A stretch of DNA of 64,000 nt from Macrothele yani (Eukaryota > Arthropoda > Arachnida > Araneae > Macrothelidae): contig CM077005.1 of NCBI GenBank assembly GCA_039090855.1, forward strand, positions 18,081,921 through 18,145,920, read 5' to 3'. Under the pieces are notes generated by a model. The model made no database searches and was not told where the DNA came from. It worked only from the letters and a program-made list of their open reading frames with translations. Shown piece by piece: positions 1-10,768 of the stretch. Positions within the stretch are counted from its first letter, which is position 1. Each line of letters begins with the position of its first letter. Both the position numbers and the translations under genes were made by a program.

Positions 1-1020
1 ATTGACGGATTATGATGATACGGATTATGATTTATAGATGGATTATGACGGATTTATAGACGGATTATAGAAGATTTAGAGACTCCATTTGATTAAAGAA
101 AATATAAGATTATAGAAGATTAGATATTTGATTATAGAAGATTATAGAAGATATAAGATATTTGATTATAGAAAATACCCAATCCATTGATGATTATAGA
201 AGATACCAAATCCATTGATGATTATAGAAGATACCCAATCCATTGATGACTATAGAAGATACCCAATCCATTGATGATTATAGAAGATTAGATATTTGAT
301 TATAGGAGATTATAGAAAATATAAGATACCCAGTCCATGGGTATCTTATATCTTCTATAATCTTCTATAATCAAATCATAGAAGATATAAGATGCCTAAT
401 CTTCTATAATCAAATCATAGAAGATATAAGATACCCAATCTTCTATAATCAAATCATAGAAGATATAAGATACCCAATTATAGAAGATATAAGATACCCA
501 ATCCATTGATGATTATAGAAGATTAGATATTTGATTATACAAGGTTATAAAAAAACAGATAAGATATTTGATTATAGAAGATTATAGAATAAATAAAGAC
601 TCCATTTGATTAAAGAAGATATAAGATTATAGAAGATTAGATATTTGATTATAGAAGATTATAGAAGATATAAGATATTTGATTATAGAAGATACCCAAT
701 CCATTGATGATTATAGAAGATACCCAATCCATTGATGATTATAGAAGATACCCAATCCATTGATGATTATAGAAGATACCCAATCCATTGATGATTATAG
801 AAGATACCCAATCCATTGATGATTATAGAAGATTAGATATTTGATTATAGGAGATTATAGAAAATATAAGATACCCAATCCATTGATGATTATAGAAGAT
901 TAGATATTTGATTATAGAAGGTTATAAAAAAACAGATAAGATATTTGATTATAGAAGATTATAGAATATATAAAGACTCCATTTGACGGATTTATAGACG
1001 GATTATGATGACTGACTGAT
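1..1020. repeat. AT-rich satellite with inverted blocks
   Basis: Tandem minisatellite built from short modules such as GATTATAGAAGATACCCAATC and CATTGATGATTATAGAAG, about 20-40 bp each and variably combined. Around 325-480 the modules run in the opposite orientation, pivoting on a palindrome at about 330-350 (GATACCCAGTCCATGGGTATC is nearly symmetric). No coding content. Confidence 0.9.
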
Positions 1021-1092
1021 TATGATGATGACTGACGGATTATGATAGTCCTATGTTCCAAACTGACGGCTCAATCAGAACTGAACCTAACT

Positions 1093-1213
1093 GTACTTTT
1101 TTTTTTTTTTTTTTCGTTTTGGGGTCTCACGACCACCTTGGTCGACTTTATGGGCTATAAACAGTCCAGTTAACTTGATACCCACGACTCTGACCGCTCG
1201 ACCACCTGGGCGT
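1093..1213 (-). mobile_element. SINE-A, degenerate and truncated copy
   Basis: A poly-T run is followed by a diverged match to the SINE-A body (ACGACCACC.. then GGGCTATAA.CAGTC) and a remnant of the tRNA-like head (ACCACCTGGGCG). Reverse orientation. No TSD is visible. Confidence 0.5.
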
Positions 1214-1859
1214 CTCACGCAAACTTCTTAAATTGAACCCGTGTGATAACGACTGTCCGTTAGTATTATCTACATGCATCTTTTTTGTATTTATTTTAAA
1301 ACTTGTTTTTTTTTCTTCTCCTGATTTCATCACATATTTTTAGGTACGATACTGTTGTGTATTTATTACATGTGACATGCCAAGTCATGTCAAGTTACGT
1401 CGGCAAAGAATACAGTAGAGCTCCGTTTATACGTTTCTCACTCATACGTTTTTTCATACTCATACGTAAAATGCTGCCACTCGAAAAGTACTGAATTGTC
1501 CTTAATGTTTATTTTTTTCCCAACTGTACATTAATTGAATTAGTTTTCCTCTTATTTATGCGTTAAATTGTGATGCTGTGGTGTCGTGAAATAGGAATTT
1601 AGACCATGCAAATTTTGTTTACCAAATTCTCTTCCCACCCTTTTTGTTCGCCACGAATGCCATTCTCCCTTGCCCTTTCGCCTTTCGCTCTTCCTATTTT
1701 CTCTCTGCCACCTGCTCAATAACTCACTCTGGAGAATGAACACGCTTTTCCTCATTTACCAATAATCAACTCATTTGGTTCATGCAGTATACCTGCTTTT
1801 GCTTGACTTTGTCATATTGGGCTATTTTCTCGATAACTTTCTTTACATTTGCTTTCCAG
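1214..1859. other. Unassigned stretch
   Basis: Low-GC sequence with no recognisable element. It ends in a pyrimidine-rich tract leading to a good AG splice acceptor at 1858-1859. Confidence 0.4.
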
Positions 1860-2065
1860 ACGGATCCGCATCCCAAGAAGATATCGTTTCGCGATCTGAT
1901 TGGAATGCTTGCTATAACTGTAGAGGAAGACGAGTTTAGCTTCCGAGATTACTACGCTATTATGCGGAGTTGAGAACGTCATTACTTATGACTCTAGACG
2001 AAGTCATTGAGAGCAAGAAATGCAATGGGAGCGTCTCCAGCGACAAGAGTGATGATGATTTTCAG
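1860..2065 (+). CDS. Candidate isolated exon (weak)
   Basis: Flanked by a pyrimidine-rich acceptor ending TTTGCTTTCCAG (AG at 1858-1859) and a consensus donor CAG|GTAAGT at 2065/2066. Only one frame is open from the acceptor, reading KKISFRDLIGML then DEFSFRDYYAIMRS, and it stops at 1971-1973. A second frame stays open from about 1970 through the donor. The FRD..I pattern is mildly reminiscent of an EF-hand second helix, but I do not recognise the protein. It could be a terminal coding exon, a frameshifted exon relic, or chance. No neighbouring exon can be assigned. Confidence 0.22.
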
Positions 2066-2726
2066 GTAAGTGCAACAGCACCCAAGTGTAGCGATGCACT
2101 TAAATTGTTCAGCATCGTTAGGGACTTGTGTTATAGACATAAAACTGATAAGAGAACTACGCAGGCTCTCAATAGCCCTGAAAATTCAATGTTTTCACTT
2201 AAAGGTAAATAACAACAACAAAAATTAATCATATTATCGTATTTCAATTTTTTTTATACATCATATCTCCTTGTGTAAAAACTTTCAGTGGTAAACAAAG
2301 TGGTGGTAATGCTTTGTGTACTACGTACATGGAATATATGTACTACCTACTGTATTTATAACTGCTGTAACTCGATGTAGTGTGATTGAAATCAATTAAG
2401 TTAAAAACAAAAACAAAAACTATTAAAAATGGATAACTGAAATTACTATTACATTAAAACATAAAAAGTAAAACTAAATACGGCATACTACGTAAAGCTT
2501 AGTATAATTACATAAACGTCTACGCCTTAGGTTGCAACAGAATAATGTGCTGCCATCTAGTGACGGAAACGCGATATGTTTCGTTTATACGTTTTTCCGT
2601 TGCACGATAATTTTACTTGATCCCTTAAAAAAATGTATAGATTGGATTCCATTGTATATAAATAGATCCTAACTACGGGATCTGAGTTCAAAAATATCAG
2701 ATCTCCGTTGAAGTAAGATTTTCTAT
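2066..2726. other. Unassigned stretch
   Basis: AT-rich sequence with no recognisable repeat. If the preceding exon is real, this would be intron. Confidence 0.35.
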
Positions 2727-2941
2727 GCTTGGGGTGTTTAACCATCACCGTAAGCAACACATTTGGTAATAAATAGTCGCCCGTCCTAATTTAGGGTCAC
2801 TTGGCAGGGAGAAAGCCAAGTGCCGTGGGACAAGTACAACATTTATGACTCATCGGGTTTCGAACCTGGACCCATCTCGGACGAATGGTCAGAAGAGTGA
2901 CCATTCGTCATCTCAGAGTACTGCGCAACCGGGGTTGCATG
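2727..2941 (-). mobile_element. SINE-A, old copy
   Basis: The reverse-oriented body (AGTCGCCCGTCC, CTAATTTAGGGTCAC) leads to a decayed tRNA-like head with the B-box remnant GGTTTCGAACC. It is the most diverged full-length copy here and has no clear poly-A tail. Confidence 0.75.
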
Positions 2942-3344
2942 TTCTATGCATAGTGTTAATATTGCAAATAAAGCTGCTATGTATTAGGTAACCAAAAATG
3001 TTCGTGGGGTTTTCGGTCGAGTTTGCTGCAACGACTTGTTTTATTTTGCAGTGTTTTGCAGAGCCCATTTTGTTTTTTTATGTGCGTCAAAAGGTACAGA
3101 TACGCGTCTGTCAATCTGGGAGCTCTAACGTGGAGTGAACTGTTTTTTCTGTGACTTTGAACTGACATTTTAAATGTCAGTTCAACCTGGTGTAATTCGT
3201 GCTTGTTTGCTTTACGAATTTAAACTCGGTTCGAAGGCTTCAGAAGCGTCCCGTAAGATATGTGTGGCATTTGGAAAAGATGTGGTAGTAGAACGTACTG
3301 CGTAGAAATGGTTTAAAAAATTGTTTCTGGTGATGAATCACTTG

Positions 3345-3561
3345 GATTTTTTGGATTGGAGGTTTAACGACCACCGTGAGCAACTCAATGGGCTATAAGC
3401 AGTCGCCCGTCCCTAATTTAGGGTCACTGGCTCCAGGGAAGGGATAGAGCCAATGCCGTAAGACAAACACAACATCCATGCCTCACCGGGATTCGAACCC
3501 GGACTCCTTTCGGACGAATGATCAGAGGCCATCGCGTAGACCACTGCGCCACCGGGGCGGC
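3345..3561 (-). mobile_element. SINE-A copy with 12-bp TSD
   Basis: Complete tRNA-derived SINE in reverse orientation: T-rich tail, body, then a tRNA-like head ending CCACCGGGGCGGC. Flanked by ATGAATCACTTG on both sides (3333-3344 and 3562-3573). It interrupts the mariner relic. Confidence 0.9.
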
Positions 3562-3679
3562 ATGAATCACTTGAAGATGCCCCACGTGTAGGAAGACCCT
3601 CCATTTGATAACAAAGAATCACGTGCCGCTGTTGAAAATAATTCTAGATTAACATGTCAAGAACTTCCACAAATATTTA

Positions 3680-3897
3680 GCCACCCCGGTGGCGCAATGG
3701 TCTCAGTGATGGACTCTGATCATTCGTCCGAGAGGAGTCCGGGTTCGAATCCCGGTGAGGCATGGATGTTGTGTTTGTCTTACGGCACTGGTTCTCTCCC
3801 TTCCCTGGAACCACCCTAAATTAGGGACGGGCGACTGCTTATAGCCCATTGAGTTGCTCACGGTGGTCGTTAAACCTCCAATCAAAAAAAAAAAAAT
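3680..3897 (+). mobile_element. SINE-A copy with 9-bp TSD
   Basis: Forward copy. The head starts GCCACCCCGGTGGCGCAATGG (A box) and has B box GGTTCGAATCC, a body of about 130 bp and a poly-A tail. Flanked by AAATATTTA on both sides, inside the mariner relic. Confidence 0.92.
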
Positions 3898-4122
3898 ATT
3901 TAACGTGAGTGGTGAAACAATTCGTTTACACTTGCATCAACTGGGAAAATCAGGAAGCTAAGCAATTCGATCCCACGTGCATTATCATGCATTATAAAAC
4001 CGCATGAACCTTTTTCGTTACCTGATGATTCAAAGATGCGCGATGAATACTTATTAATGCAGACATAAATCACGCTGTTCTTTCCATGTAACATAACCAC
4101 AAAAAGTTTGAAAATTTTATCG

Positions 4123-4193
4123 TCCTGCAACGGGAATCGAACCCGTATTTCCCGATTTGCGCTTGAGTATGTTAACCACTACACCATATTGAA
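4123..4193 (-). other. tRNA-like sequence (degenerate)
   Basis: The minus strand reads GGTGTAGTGGTTAACATAC (A-box-like), then GGGTTCGATTCCC (B box). The 5' acceptor strand does not pair with the 3' end (GCAGGA). It is a SINE head rather than a functional tRNA. Confidence 0.7.
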
Positions 4194-4264
4194 ATCTAAC
4201 CAACTGAAACAAATCAAAATGTCTAACGTTTCAGATTAATGCATGGGTTATTTGTATTTCATTG

Positions 4265-4335
4265 TCCTGTATGGTCTAATGGTTAGCATACTCGAGCGCA
4301 AATCGAGAAACACGGCTTCGATTCCCGTTGCAGGA
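4265..4335 (+). other. tRNA-like sequence, near-canonical cloverleaf
   Basis: The acceptor arms TCCTGTA and TGCAGGA pair fully with one wobble. The D-arm region is GGTCTAATGGTTAGCATAC, and the anticodon stem CTCGA/TCGAG closes a 7-nt loop GCGCAAA. The loop has C instead of T at position 33 with apparent anticodon GCA, and the T loop reads CTTCGATTCCC. The overall form is Glu/Asp-like with a non-matching anticodon. I take it as a SINE head or tRNA pseudogene. Confidence 0.55.
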
Positions 4336-4411
4336 TGATAAACATTTCAAATTTCTGTGGTTATGTTACGTAAAAAGGACAACTTGATTTGTGTCTGTAT
4401 TAATTATTCTG

Positions 4412-4628
4412 CCGCCCCGGTGGCGCAGTGGTCTAAGCAGTGGCTTCTGATCACTCGTCCGAGATGGGTCCGGGTTCGAATGCCGGTGAGGCACGGATGT
4501 TGTGTTTGTCTTACGGCACTGGCTTTCTCCCTTCCCTAGAACCAGTGGCCCTAAATTAGGGACGGGCGACTGCTTATAGCCCACTGAGTTGCTTACGGTA
4601 ATCGTTAAACCTCAAATAAAAAAAAAAT
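4412..4628 (+). mobile_element. SINE-A copy, TSD (T)TATTCT
   Basis: Full forward copy with A box, B box (GGTTCGAATGCC), body and an A-rich tail. Flanked by TTATTCT on both sides, inside the outer end of the inverted tRNA-like repeat. Confidence 0.9.
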
Positions 4629-5716
4629 AGTTATTCTATATGTTTTAACTTGATGAATACTTATTAGTTAATCAATATTTCACTACCAGCTGTATCGATT
4701 CCAATTAAAATACGTACAGCATGAACCATAGAATCGGATGTTAACTGTACGGTAATTAAGTGACAACACTGATGTGTGGATTATTGTTGAGTAATATATC
4801 GAGCTGAGAATTGTACGCTTAAATGGAGTATTTCTAAAGAATATTAAGACAATGTGACATTTAAGCATAATTTAGATGCATTTCAAGTAATGTATTTTTA
4901 TCAGGAGTTGATGTGCTCCGAGTGACATAACAGTGAGTTGCTACAGCATTTGAAGCGCCGCAGAAATGTAGCGGAACAAATGGGAGTTAAAGCAGCTCGG
5001 TGGCGTGAATTGGGCTTGTAGAGAAGGATGGATGGATAGGGTTCGATGGAATGAGAGAATCACCACTGATAGACAGGGGGATAATGGACGGTGGCAGTGC
5101 TGTTGACAGGGAGTGAGTGAGGAGCCTTGTAATTTGTGCGCCTCAGTGTCCCTTGACCGATGCATTATTCACCGGACAAGAGGACAAACAGACCGACGGA
5201 GGATCAGCCTCATCCATCAGCTGAAACTGGCACATGGGGATGTTGCTCTTACTACCTCTATCATCCTCATCCGAGAGCTGTTTTCCTCAGTGTATCTTCC
5301 AAAGTACAAGAGTTTCATGCATAGATTTATCAGTTAGTGATCGTCAAAGTCCTTCCGACATCCCAGGCTGAGTTACTAGTTTTTGCTTTTGGAGAAGAAA
5401 AGCAAACTTCACAAAAAATTTTTTTTCCTTTTAGACACATTTTTATCTCTAAGTTTGCGGTCTTCATCATGTGCGTACGGAAGCGAACGCTCATACGTGC
5501 TGCAACTATAGAAACAATATTTGCATGTAAGAACTGTGCTGAAGTAATTCATTATCGTAACTACGATGATTACGTTTAAATAGCAGTAAGTTACATTGAA
5601 AAAAAAAATTCTGAAATTCGCGAGCCACTTTCCGTGATTCCTTTGGTTAATTAACGGAGCATATTTCTGACACAACCTTTTCCGTGAAAATGATGAAAAA
5701 AAAAACCCTGAATTTC
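4629..5716. other. Unassigned stretch
   Basis: Only short ORFs without recognisable domains. 5590-5716 contains the dispersed motif TTCCGTGA/TTTCCGTGAAAA seen elsewhere in the window (6180-6240, 33150-33400), probably an old repeat. Confidence 0.4.
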
Positions 5717-6168
5717 TTTTTTTTTTTTTATTATTGAAGGTTTAACGACCACCGTGAGAAACCCAATGGGTTATAATCAGTCGCCCGTCTCTAATTTAGG
5801 GCCACTAACTCCAGGAAGCCGCCCCTGTTGCGCAGTGGTCTAAGGCGTTGGCCTCTGATCATTCGTCCGTAAGGGGTCCGGGTTCGAATCCCGGTCAGGC
5901 ATGGATGTTGTGTTTGTCTTACGGCACTGGCTCTCTCCCTTCCCTGGAACCAGTGACCCTAAATTAGGGACGGGCGACTGCTTATAGCCCATTGAGTTGC
6001 TCACGGTGGTCGTTAAACCTCTAAAAAAAAAAAAACCTCCAGGAAATAGGGAGAGCCAGTGCCGTAAAACAAACACAACTTCCATGCCTCACCGGGATCC
6101 AAACCCGGACCCTTCTAGAACGAATGATCAGAAGCCGTCTCTTAGACCACTGCGCCACCAGGGCGGCA
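5717..6168 (-). mobile_element. SINE-A (outer copy, split by a second SINE-A)
   Basis: A reverse SINE-A has its T tail at 5717-5733, its body to about 5817, and resumes at 6035-6168 with its tRNA-like head. CCTGAATTTC flanks it on both sides as a 10-bp TSD. The gap is exactly another SINE-A in forward orientation. Confidence 0.9.
5819..6034 (+). mobile_element. SINE-A nested inside SINE-A
   Basis: Full forward copy ending in poly-A, inserted in the body of the reverse SINE with a duplicated CTCCAGGAA target. It shows continued activity of the family after the first insertion. Confidence 0.92.
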
Positions 6169-6432
6169 ACCTGAATTTCACGGATTTCTCACTCGTCAGG
6201 AAATTTCTTAATTTTCAGAAACCTTTCCGTAATTCCTTTCATATACAGAGTGATTCTAAAGTTCCCGAACTCTATATTTTAAAACTTATTTGCTGTAAAA
6301 CCATAAAAGATGTCCGAGTATTGCTGCTTGTGGCTGTTGTGTGTGATCTTGGAGAACGAGCTGCGCCACGTGATAGCACCACGTGACACTACGCTTACTT
6401 AGGCGCTGGCAAGCAGTAACGTTCAGTCAGCC

Positions 6433-7474
6433 ATGAGTCTCACGCAAGAACAGAGAGTCGCTTTGTTGGAAGTTTATTTTGCGGAAAAATCTTACCAACG
6501 TTGCATCCATTTCTTTCAAAGGAACTTTCCTGATGCTTCTATACCAGGGAAAACAACTGTGCATGACCTTGTGAGCCGGTTTCGCGAGACAGGCAGTGTT
6601 CAGGATAAGCCTAAAAGTGGCCGACCGGCCGGCCGTGGTGACGACCACGTTTCTCGAGAAAATTCAAGTTTCCTTGCAGCGCTCTACCCCGGAAGTCACT
6701 TCGGCGGTTGTCTCAAGAGTTAGGGACATCGTATTCAGCCTGCCAGAGGGCTACTAAATGTCTAAAGCTACAGCCGTACAGAATTTGAGTAGCGCAAGAG
6801 CTACGTCCTTTGGACTCGGAAAAAGTGCATTGCCTACTGCCAATGGTTTAAGAGTTTCACGCGCAACGATGTGACTAATCAGCTTAGCAACCCTTTTTTC
6901 AGTGACGAGGCATGGTTTCATTTGAATAGATATGTCAATAGCCAAAACACTCGCATATGGGTTGCGGAGAATCCACACGCACTGCACGGGGTTGGACTTC
7001 ACTGTCAGAAAGTTGGAGTGTGGTGCACCATGTCTAGACGGCGAATTGTAGGGCCATTTGTTTTTCGACACAACTGTAAATTCCGCTGTGTATGCAGACA
7101 TCATCCATCAATTTGTAGCGATGCTGGAAGAACACGAACGTTACTGTTGGTTTCAACAAGATGGAGCAACGTGCCACACATCAAACGACACAATGGAGAT
7201 GCTCCGTGAGTTCTTGCACCATCGATTAATCTCGAAAAATCTTTGGCCGCCTCGCTCACCAGACTTGAGTATTCCAGACTTTTATTTGTGGGGCTATCTG
7301 AAAGACACAGTTTACCACAACAACCCTAAGACGGTACAGGACCTGCGGAACAACATCGTTACAGCCATGAGGGACATACCAGCCAACACGCTGAAAAGAG
7401 TGTCCACCAACATGTGTCGTCAGGTGAATTTGTGTCTTCAACAGAATGGTGGACAATTCCAGCATCTATTGTAA
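6433..7474 (+). pseudogene. DD-D transposase (arthropod IS630/mariner type) with frameshifts
   Basis: The N-terminus reads MSLTQEQRVALLEVYFAEKS, a helix-turn-helix start common in arthropod elements of this group, followed by GRPAGRGDD. The catalytic core follows in two other frames: SDEAWFHLNRYVNSQN (first Asp), WFQQDGATCHTS (second Asp), then PPRSPDLSIPDFYLWGYLKD (third Asp, 38 residues between the second and third by my count). The C-terminus is VNLCLQQNGGQFQHLL and stops at 7474. Frame changes occur between about 6650 and 6870 and at about 7060. The gene is therefore inactive, but the last 138 residues are an uninterrupted frame, so inactivation is not very old. Confidence 0.85.
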
Positions 7475-7580
7475 AGTGGTTTTCATTACCTGTAAGTATG
7501 AGTGTCCATATAACAGTATGTAAAAATAGTTAAACATCAATATATTCGTGGTAGAAATATTTGAATTCAGAATTCGGGGA

Positions 7581-7737
7581 TGAAGTAAATTTCTCCGTCA
7601 TTTTTGTCCATGCCGGGGCTCGAACCCGGGTCCCCTCATTCCGGAATAAGTCACTCTACCAATTGAGCTACGCGGACGTTCGTTCCGACTGCTATCTGCC
7701 TTTATGTCGTGTGCGACCTGCTGGCAGGTACGTCACA
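7581..7737 (-). mobile_element. Solo LTR carrying a tRNA-like block (tRNA-LTR), TSD GGGA
   Basis: On the minus strand it begins TGTGACGTACCTGCC at 7737 and ends ...TTACTTCA at 7581, so it has TG..CA ends and is 157 bp long. GGGA flanks it on both sides as a 4-bp TSD. It contains A box TAGCTCAATTGG and B box GGTTCGAGCCC of a tRNA-like unit. The sequence matches the LTRs of the miniature element at 42957-43447. It lies inside the transposon at 6243-7763. Confidence 0.85.
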
Positions 7738-7982
7738 GGGACTTTTGAATCACCCTGTATTAACGGAAAAATACTGTTCTCACTTTTTTCTTATCCAAGT
7801 GACGGAAAATTTTCGGTAATAGGAGAGATTCAAGGGAAAATTTGAGGTTTGATTAAGTATTAAATTTCAGCCGTTTGTCGAAGAATCTGATTTTGAAGTT
7901 CTGTAGCGAGATCTAATATTGTGGATAACATATCACATGAATTTAGGTTATAGTTGTCTGTGAAATCGTTCGTTCCAATAGC

Positions 7983-8036
7983 AAGAGTCTGTGATATTGT
8001 TCGTTCCAATAGGAAGGAACAATGTCACAGACTCTT
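7983..8036. repeat. Snap-back inverted duplication, 25-bp arms
   Basis: 7983-8007 is repeated as its reverse complement at 8012-8036, with two mismatches and a 4-nt spacer. The left arm is also part of a direct duplication of CTGTGA.AT.GTTCGTTCC just upstream. Confidence 0.85.
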
Positions 8037-8436
8037 TGTATTGCATTACTATTTTCTATTTGAATATATTTTTTTTTTATTAAAAACTGTTTCCAGTGCT
8101 AGCACTGGATACTTTTGTACGGTTCGTCCATAATCGTAAATCCTACTTACCGAACATGTTGAAGTTGGTGAATCTGAACGCATTAACAATGACAACAGAA
8201 AATTAGAATAAAAATTAACAAGAAAGATGACACCGAATTATGCAGTGTAACGAGCACACCTTTTGATTGAAAGGAATGTGCGATAGTGTGAAATGCCATA
8301 ATCATCGAATATTTAAAGTTTTAAACAGTAGGATTAATGAAAGCAAACGATTTGTTATCTGTAGAGAATGCCGTCCCAAGCAGAAAGAACATTTTAGATC
8401 TTTATTTCAAAAGCACAGAAACGTCTACGAAGATAA

Positions 8437-10060
8437 ATACGAGGGTTGTACCGAAAGTAACGCAAAAGTGGGCATAACTTTTTTATTAACTGATAGAGGT
8501 CGTTCAAATTGCACATGTTGGTAGAGTAACTCTTTCTCTATAGTAACCCTTCTTCTTCATTGCAGAAAAATACGAGGGTTGCACCGAAAGTAATGCAAAA
8601 GTGGGCATAACTATTTTATTAACTGACAGAGGTCGTTCAAATTCCACATGTTGGTAGAGTAACTCTTCCTCTATAGTAACCCTTCTTCTTCATTACAGGT
8701 AAATACGAGGGTTGTACCGAAAGTAATACAAAAGTGGGCATAAGTTTTTATTAACAGACTGAGGTAATTCAAATTGCACATGTTGGTAGAGTAACTCATC
8801 CTCTATAGTAACCCTTTCTTTGGTATATACGAGGGCTGTACCAAAAATAATGCAAAAGTGGGCATAACGTTTTTATTAACTGACAGAGGTCGTTCAAATT
8901 GCACATGTTGGTAGAGTAACTCATCCTCTATAGTAACCCTTTCTTTGGTATATACGAGGGTTGTACCAAAAGTAATGCAAAAGTGGGCATAACTTTTTTG
9001 TTAACTCACAGAGGACGTTCAAATTGCAGATGTTGGTAGAGTAGCTCTTCCTCTATAGTAACCCTTCTTCTTAGGTATATATGAGGGTTGTACCAAAATT
9101 AATGCAAAAGTGGGCATAATGTTTTTATTAAATGACAGAGGTCGTTCATTTTGCACATGTTGGTAGGTAACTTATCCTCTATAGTAACCCTTTCTAAGGT
9201 TTATACGAATGTTGTACCAAAGGTAATGCAAAAGTGGGCATAACGTTTTTATTAACTGACTGAGGTTGTTCAAATTGCACATGTTGGTAGGGTAACTCAT
9301 CCTCTATAGTAACCCTTTCTTAGGTATACACGAGGGTTGTACCAAAAGTAATGCAAAAGTGGGCATAACCTTTTTAGTAACTGACAGAGGACGTTCAAAT
9401 GGCACATGTTGTTAGAGTAGCTCTTCCTCTATAGTAACCCTTCTTCTTCATTGCAGGTATATACGAGGGTTGTACCAAAAGTAATGCAAAAGTGGGCATA
9501 ATGTTTTTATTATCTGACAGAGGTTGTTCAAATTTTGCACATGTTGTTAGGGTAACTCATCCTCTATAGTAACCTTTCTTAGGTTTATACGAATGTTGTA
9601 CTAAAGGTAATGCAAAATTGTACATAACGTTTTTATTAACTGACAGAGGTTGTTCAAATTGCACATGTTGGTAGAGTAACTCTTCCTCTATAGTAACCCT
9701 TCTTCTTTTTTTTTTTTTTTTTTTTTTTTTTTGATTGGAGGTTTAACGACCACCGTGAGCAACTCAATGGGCTATAAGCAGTCGCCCGTCCCTAATTTAG
9801 GGTCACTGGTTCCAGGGAAGGGAGAGAGCCAGTGCTGCTAACACAAACACAACATCCATGCCTGACCGGGATTCGAACCCGGACCCCTTACAGACGAATG
9901 ATCAGAGGCCAGCGCCTTAGACCACTGCGCCACCGGGGCGGCCCCTTCTTCTTCATTGCAGGTAAATACGAGGGTTGTATCGAGAGTAATGCAAAAGTGG
10001 GCATAACGTTTTTATTAACTGACAGAGGTCACTCAAATTGCACATGTTGGTAGAGGAACT
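8437..10060 (+). repeat. Tandem array of a mariner terminal sequence, about 11 units of 124-134 bp
   Basis: Units begin TACGAGGGTTGTACC, continue AGTAATGCAAAAGTGGGCAT, CACATGTTGGTAGAGTAAC, and end CTATAGTAACCC with a short linker. The complement of the same unit forms the 3' end of the mariner relic at 57726-57838, so the array is an amplified transposon end. Unit starts are near 8437, 8570, 8703, 8827, 8952, 9079, 9203, 9327, 9461, 9588 and 9966. A SINE-A interrupts it at 9707-9942. Confidence 0.92.
9707..9942 (-). mobile_element. SINE-A inserted in the tandem array, TSD CCCTTCTTCTT
   Basis: Full reverse copy with a 27-nt poly-T and a tRNA-like head ending GGGGCGGC. CCCTTCTTCTT occurs on both sides. 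Confidence 0.92.
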
Positions 10061-10069
10061 ACTAATCTT

Positions 10070-10235
10070 GTATTTAAATTTTACTAATCTACTAATCTTT
10101 TATTTAAATATGTGTATATTTAATACACGATTAGTAGATTAGTAAATATATATTTAAAATATATTTACTAATCTTCTAATCTTGTATTAAAAATATTTAA
10201 ATTTTATTAATATACTAATCTTGTATTTATATTTT
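10070..10235. repeat. AT-rich inverted repeat
   Basis: Repeats of ACTAATCTTGTATTTAAAT and their complements (GATTAGTAGATTAGTAAATA) form an imperfect palindrome centred near 10110-10150. Confidence 0.75.
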
Positions 10236-10439
10236 ATGTATGAAGAAGACCATCTGTTTTAACTTCAACTTAACCTTGATGCTATTTGAGAAGACCACGG
10301 CTATTGGTGGGAATCTGTAGCTCCACCCATTTTTGAGACTCCTGTGCCAATTGTTTGGAGTCTAATGAAACCTAATCCTTACAAAGAAAATGCCATGGTA
10401 ACATAAACAAAAAAATACTTATGACAATATGTTCCGCCG

Positions 10440-10768
10440 GTGCGCTGTGTTTTCAAAAATCGGGCTCTTCCTTGTATGCCTGAACAGCGGAAGCTTGCGA
10501 GGAGTGAAGCGTCACCTGACGACCGTTGCTCTGACACGCGGAGTAATACTGCAGCAGCCGATGTGCACCCAATCTATAGAGGGCCCCGTAAAAACACAGT
10601 TGACCCCCTTAGGGATGGAATTTCTAAAAATTGTCCCACCTGTATTTTAATATGGGTGATGAAGAGTATGTATACCAATTTTGGTGCAGATCCATCAAAC
10701 CGTTTAGGAACGCATGCGGAACAAACATACAAACTTTCACTTTTATATATAGAGAGATAATTGTTCAA
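10440..10768 (+). mobile_element. Possible 3' end of an RTE-like non-LTR element (weak)
   Basis: A non-coding segment with GGGCCCCGTAAAAACACAG, a run ending ATCCATCAAACCG and a terminal TTTTATATATAGAGAGATAA. This end pattern resembles arthropod RTE-type tails, recognised only by general appearance. No ORF is supported. Confidence 0.25.

Larger units (their letters stand above)
3174..4000 (+). pseudogene. Mariner-family transposase, N-terminal relic split by two SINEs
   Basis: Starting at an ATG at 3174, the translation resembles the N-terminal DNA-binding half of mariner/SETMAR-type transposases. It reads MSVQPGVIRACLLYEF, then KWFKKFVSGDESLEDAPR, then, after two insertions, NVSGETIRLHLHQLGK. 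That gives the W..F..GD..LED..R.GRPS linker and the second helix-turn-helix (TIRLHLHQLGK). It has an in-frame stop after ERTA, further stops, a SINE at 3345-3561, a second SINE at 3680-3897 and a frameshift near 3955. The catalytic half is absent. A family member would cut and paste its own element in the nucleus; this copy cannot. Confidence 0.75.
4040..4411. repeat. Head-to-head inverted pair of tRNA-derived repeats
   Basis: Two copies of a tRNA-like head plus about 75 bp of shared 3' sequence (GTGGTTATGTTAC is conserved in both) face away from a central 70-bp spacer that is not shared. The arms are about 85% identical by eye. The right arm is interrupted at its outer end by a SINE-A at 4412-4628. 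Confidence 0.8.
6243..7763 (+). mobile_element. Tc1/mariner-superfamily element with terminal inverted repeats
   Basis: The ends match as inverted repeats: TACAGAGTGATTC at 6245 and the complement of GAATCACCCTGTA at 7749-7762. It encloses one decayed transposase gene and is interrupted near its right end by a solo LTR (7581-7737). Confidence 0.8.

Noticed and set aside
4265..4335. Functional tRNA gene
   Set aside because: Loop position 33 is C, the anticodon does not fit the Glu/Asp-like body, and the unit is half of an inverted SINE pair.
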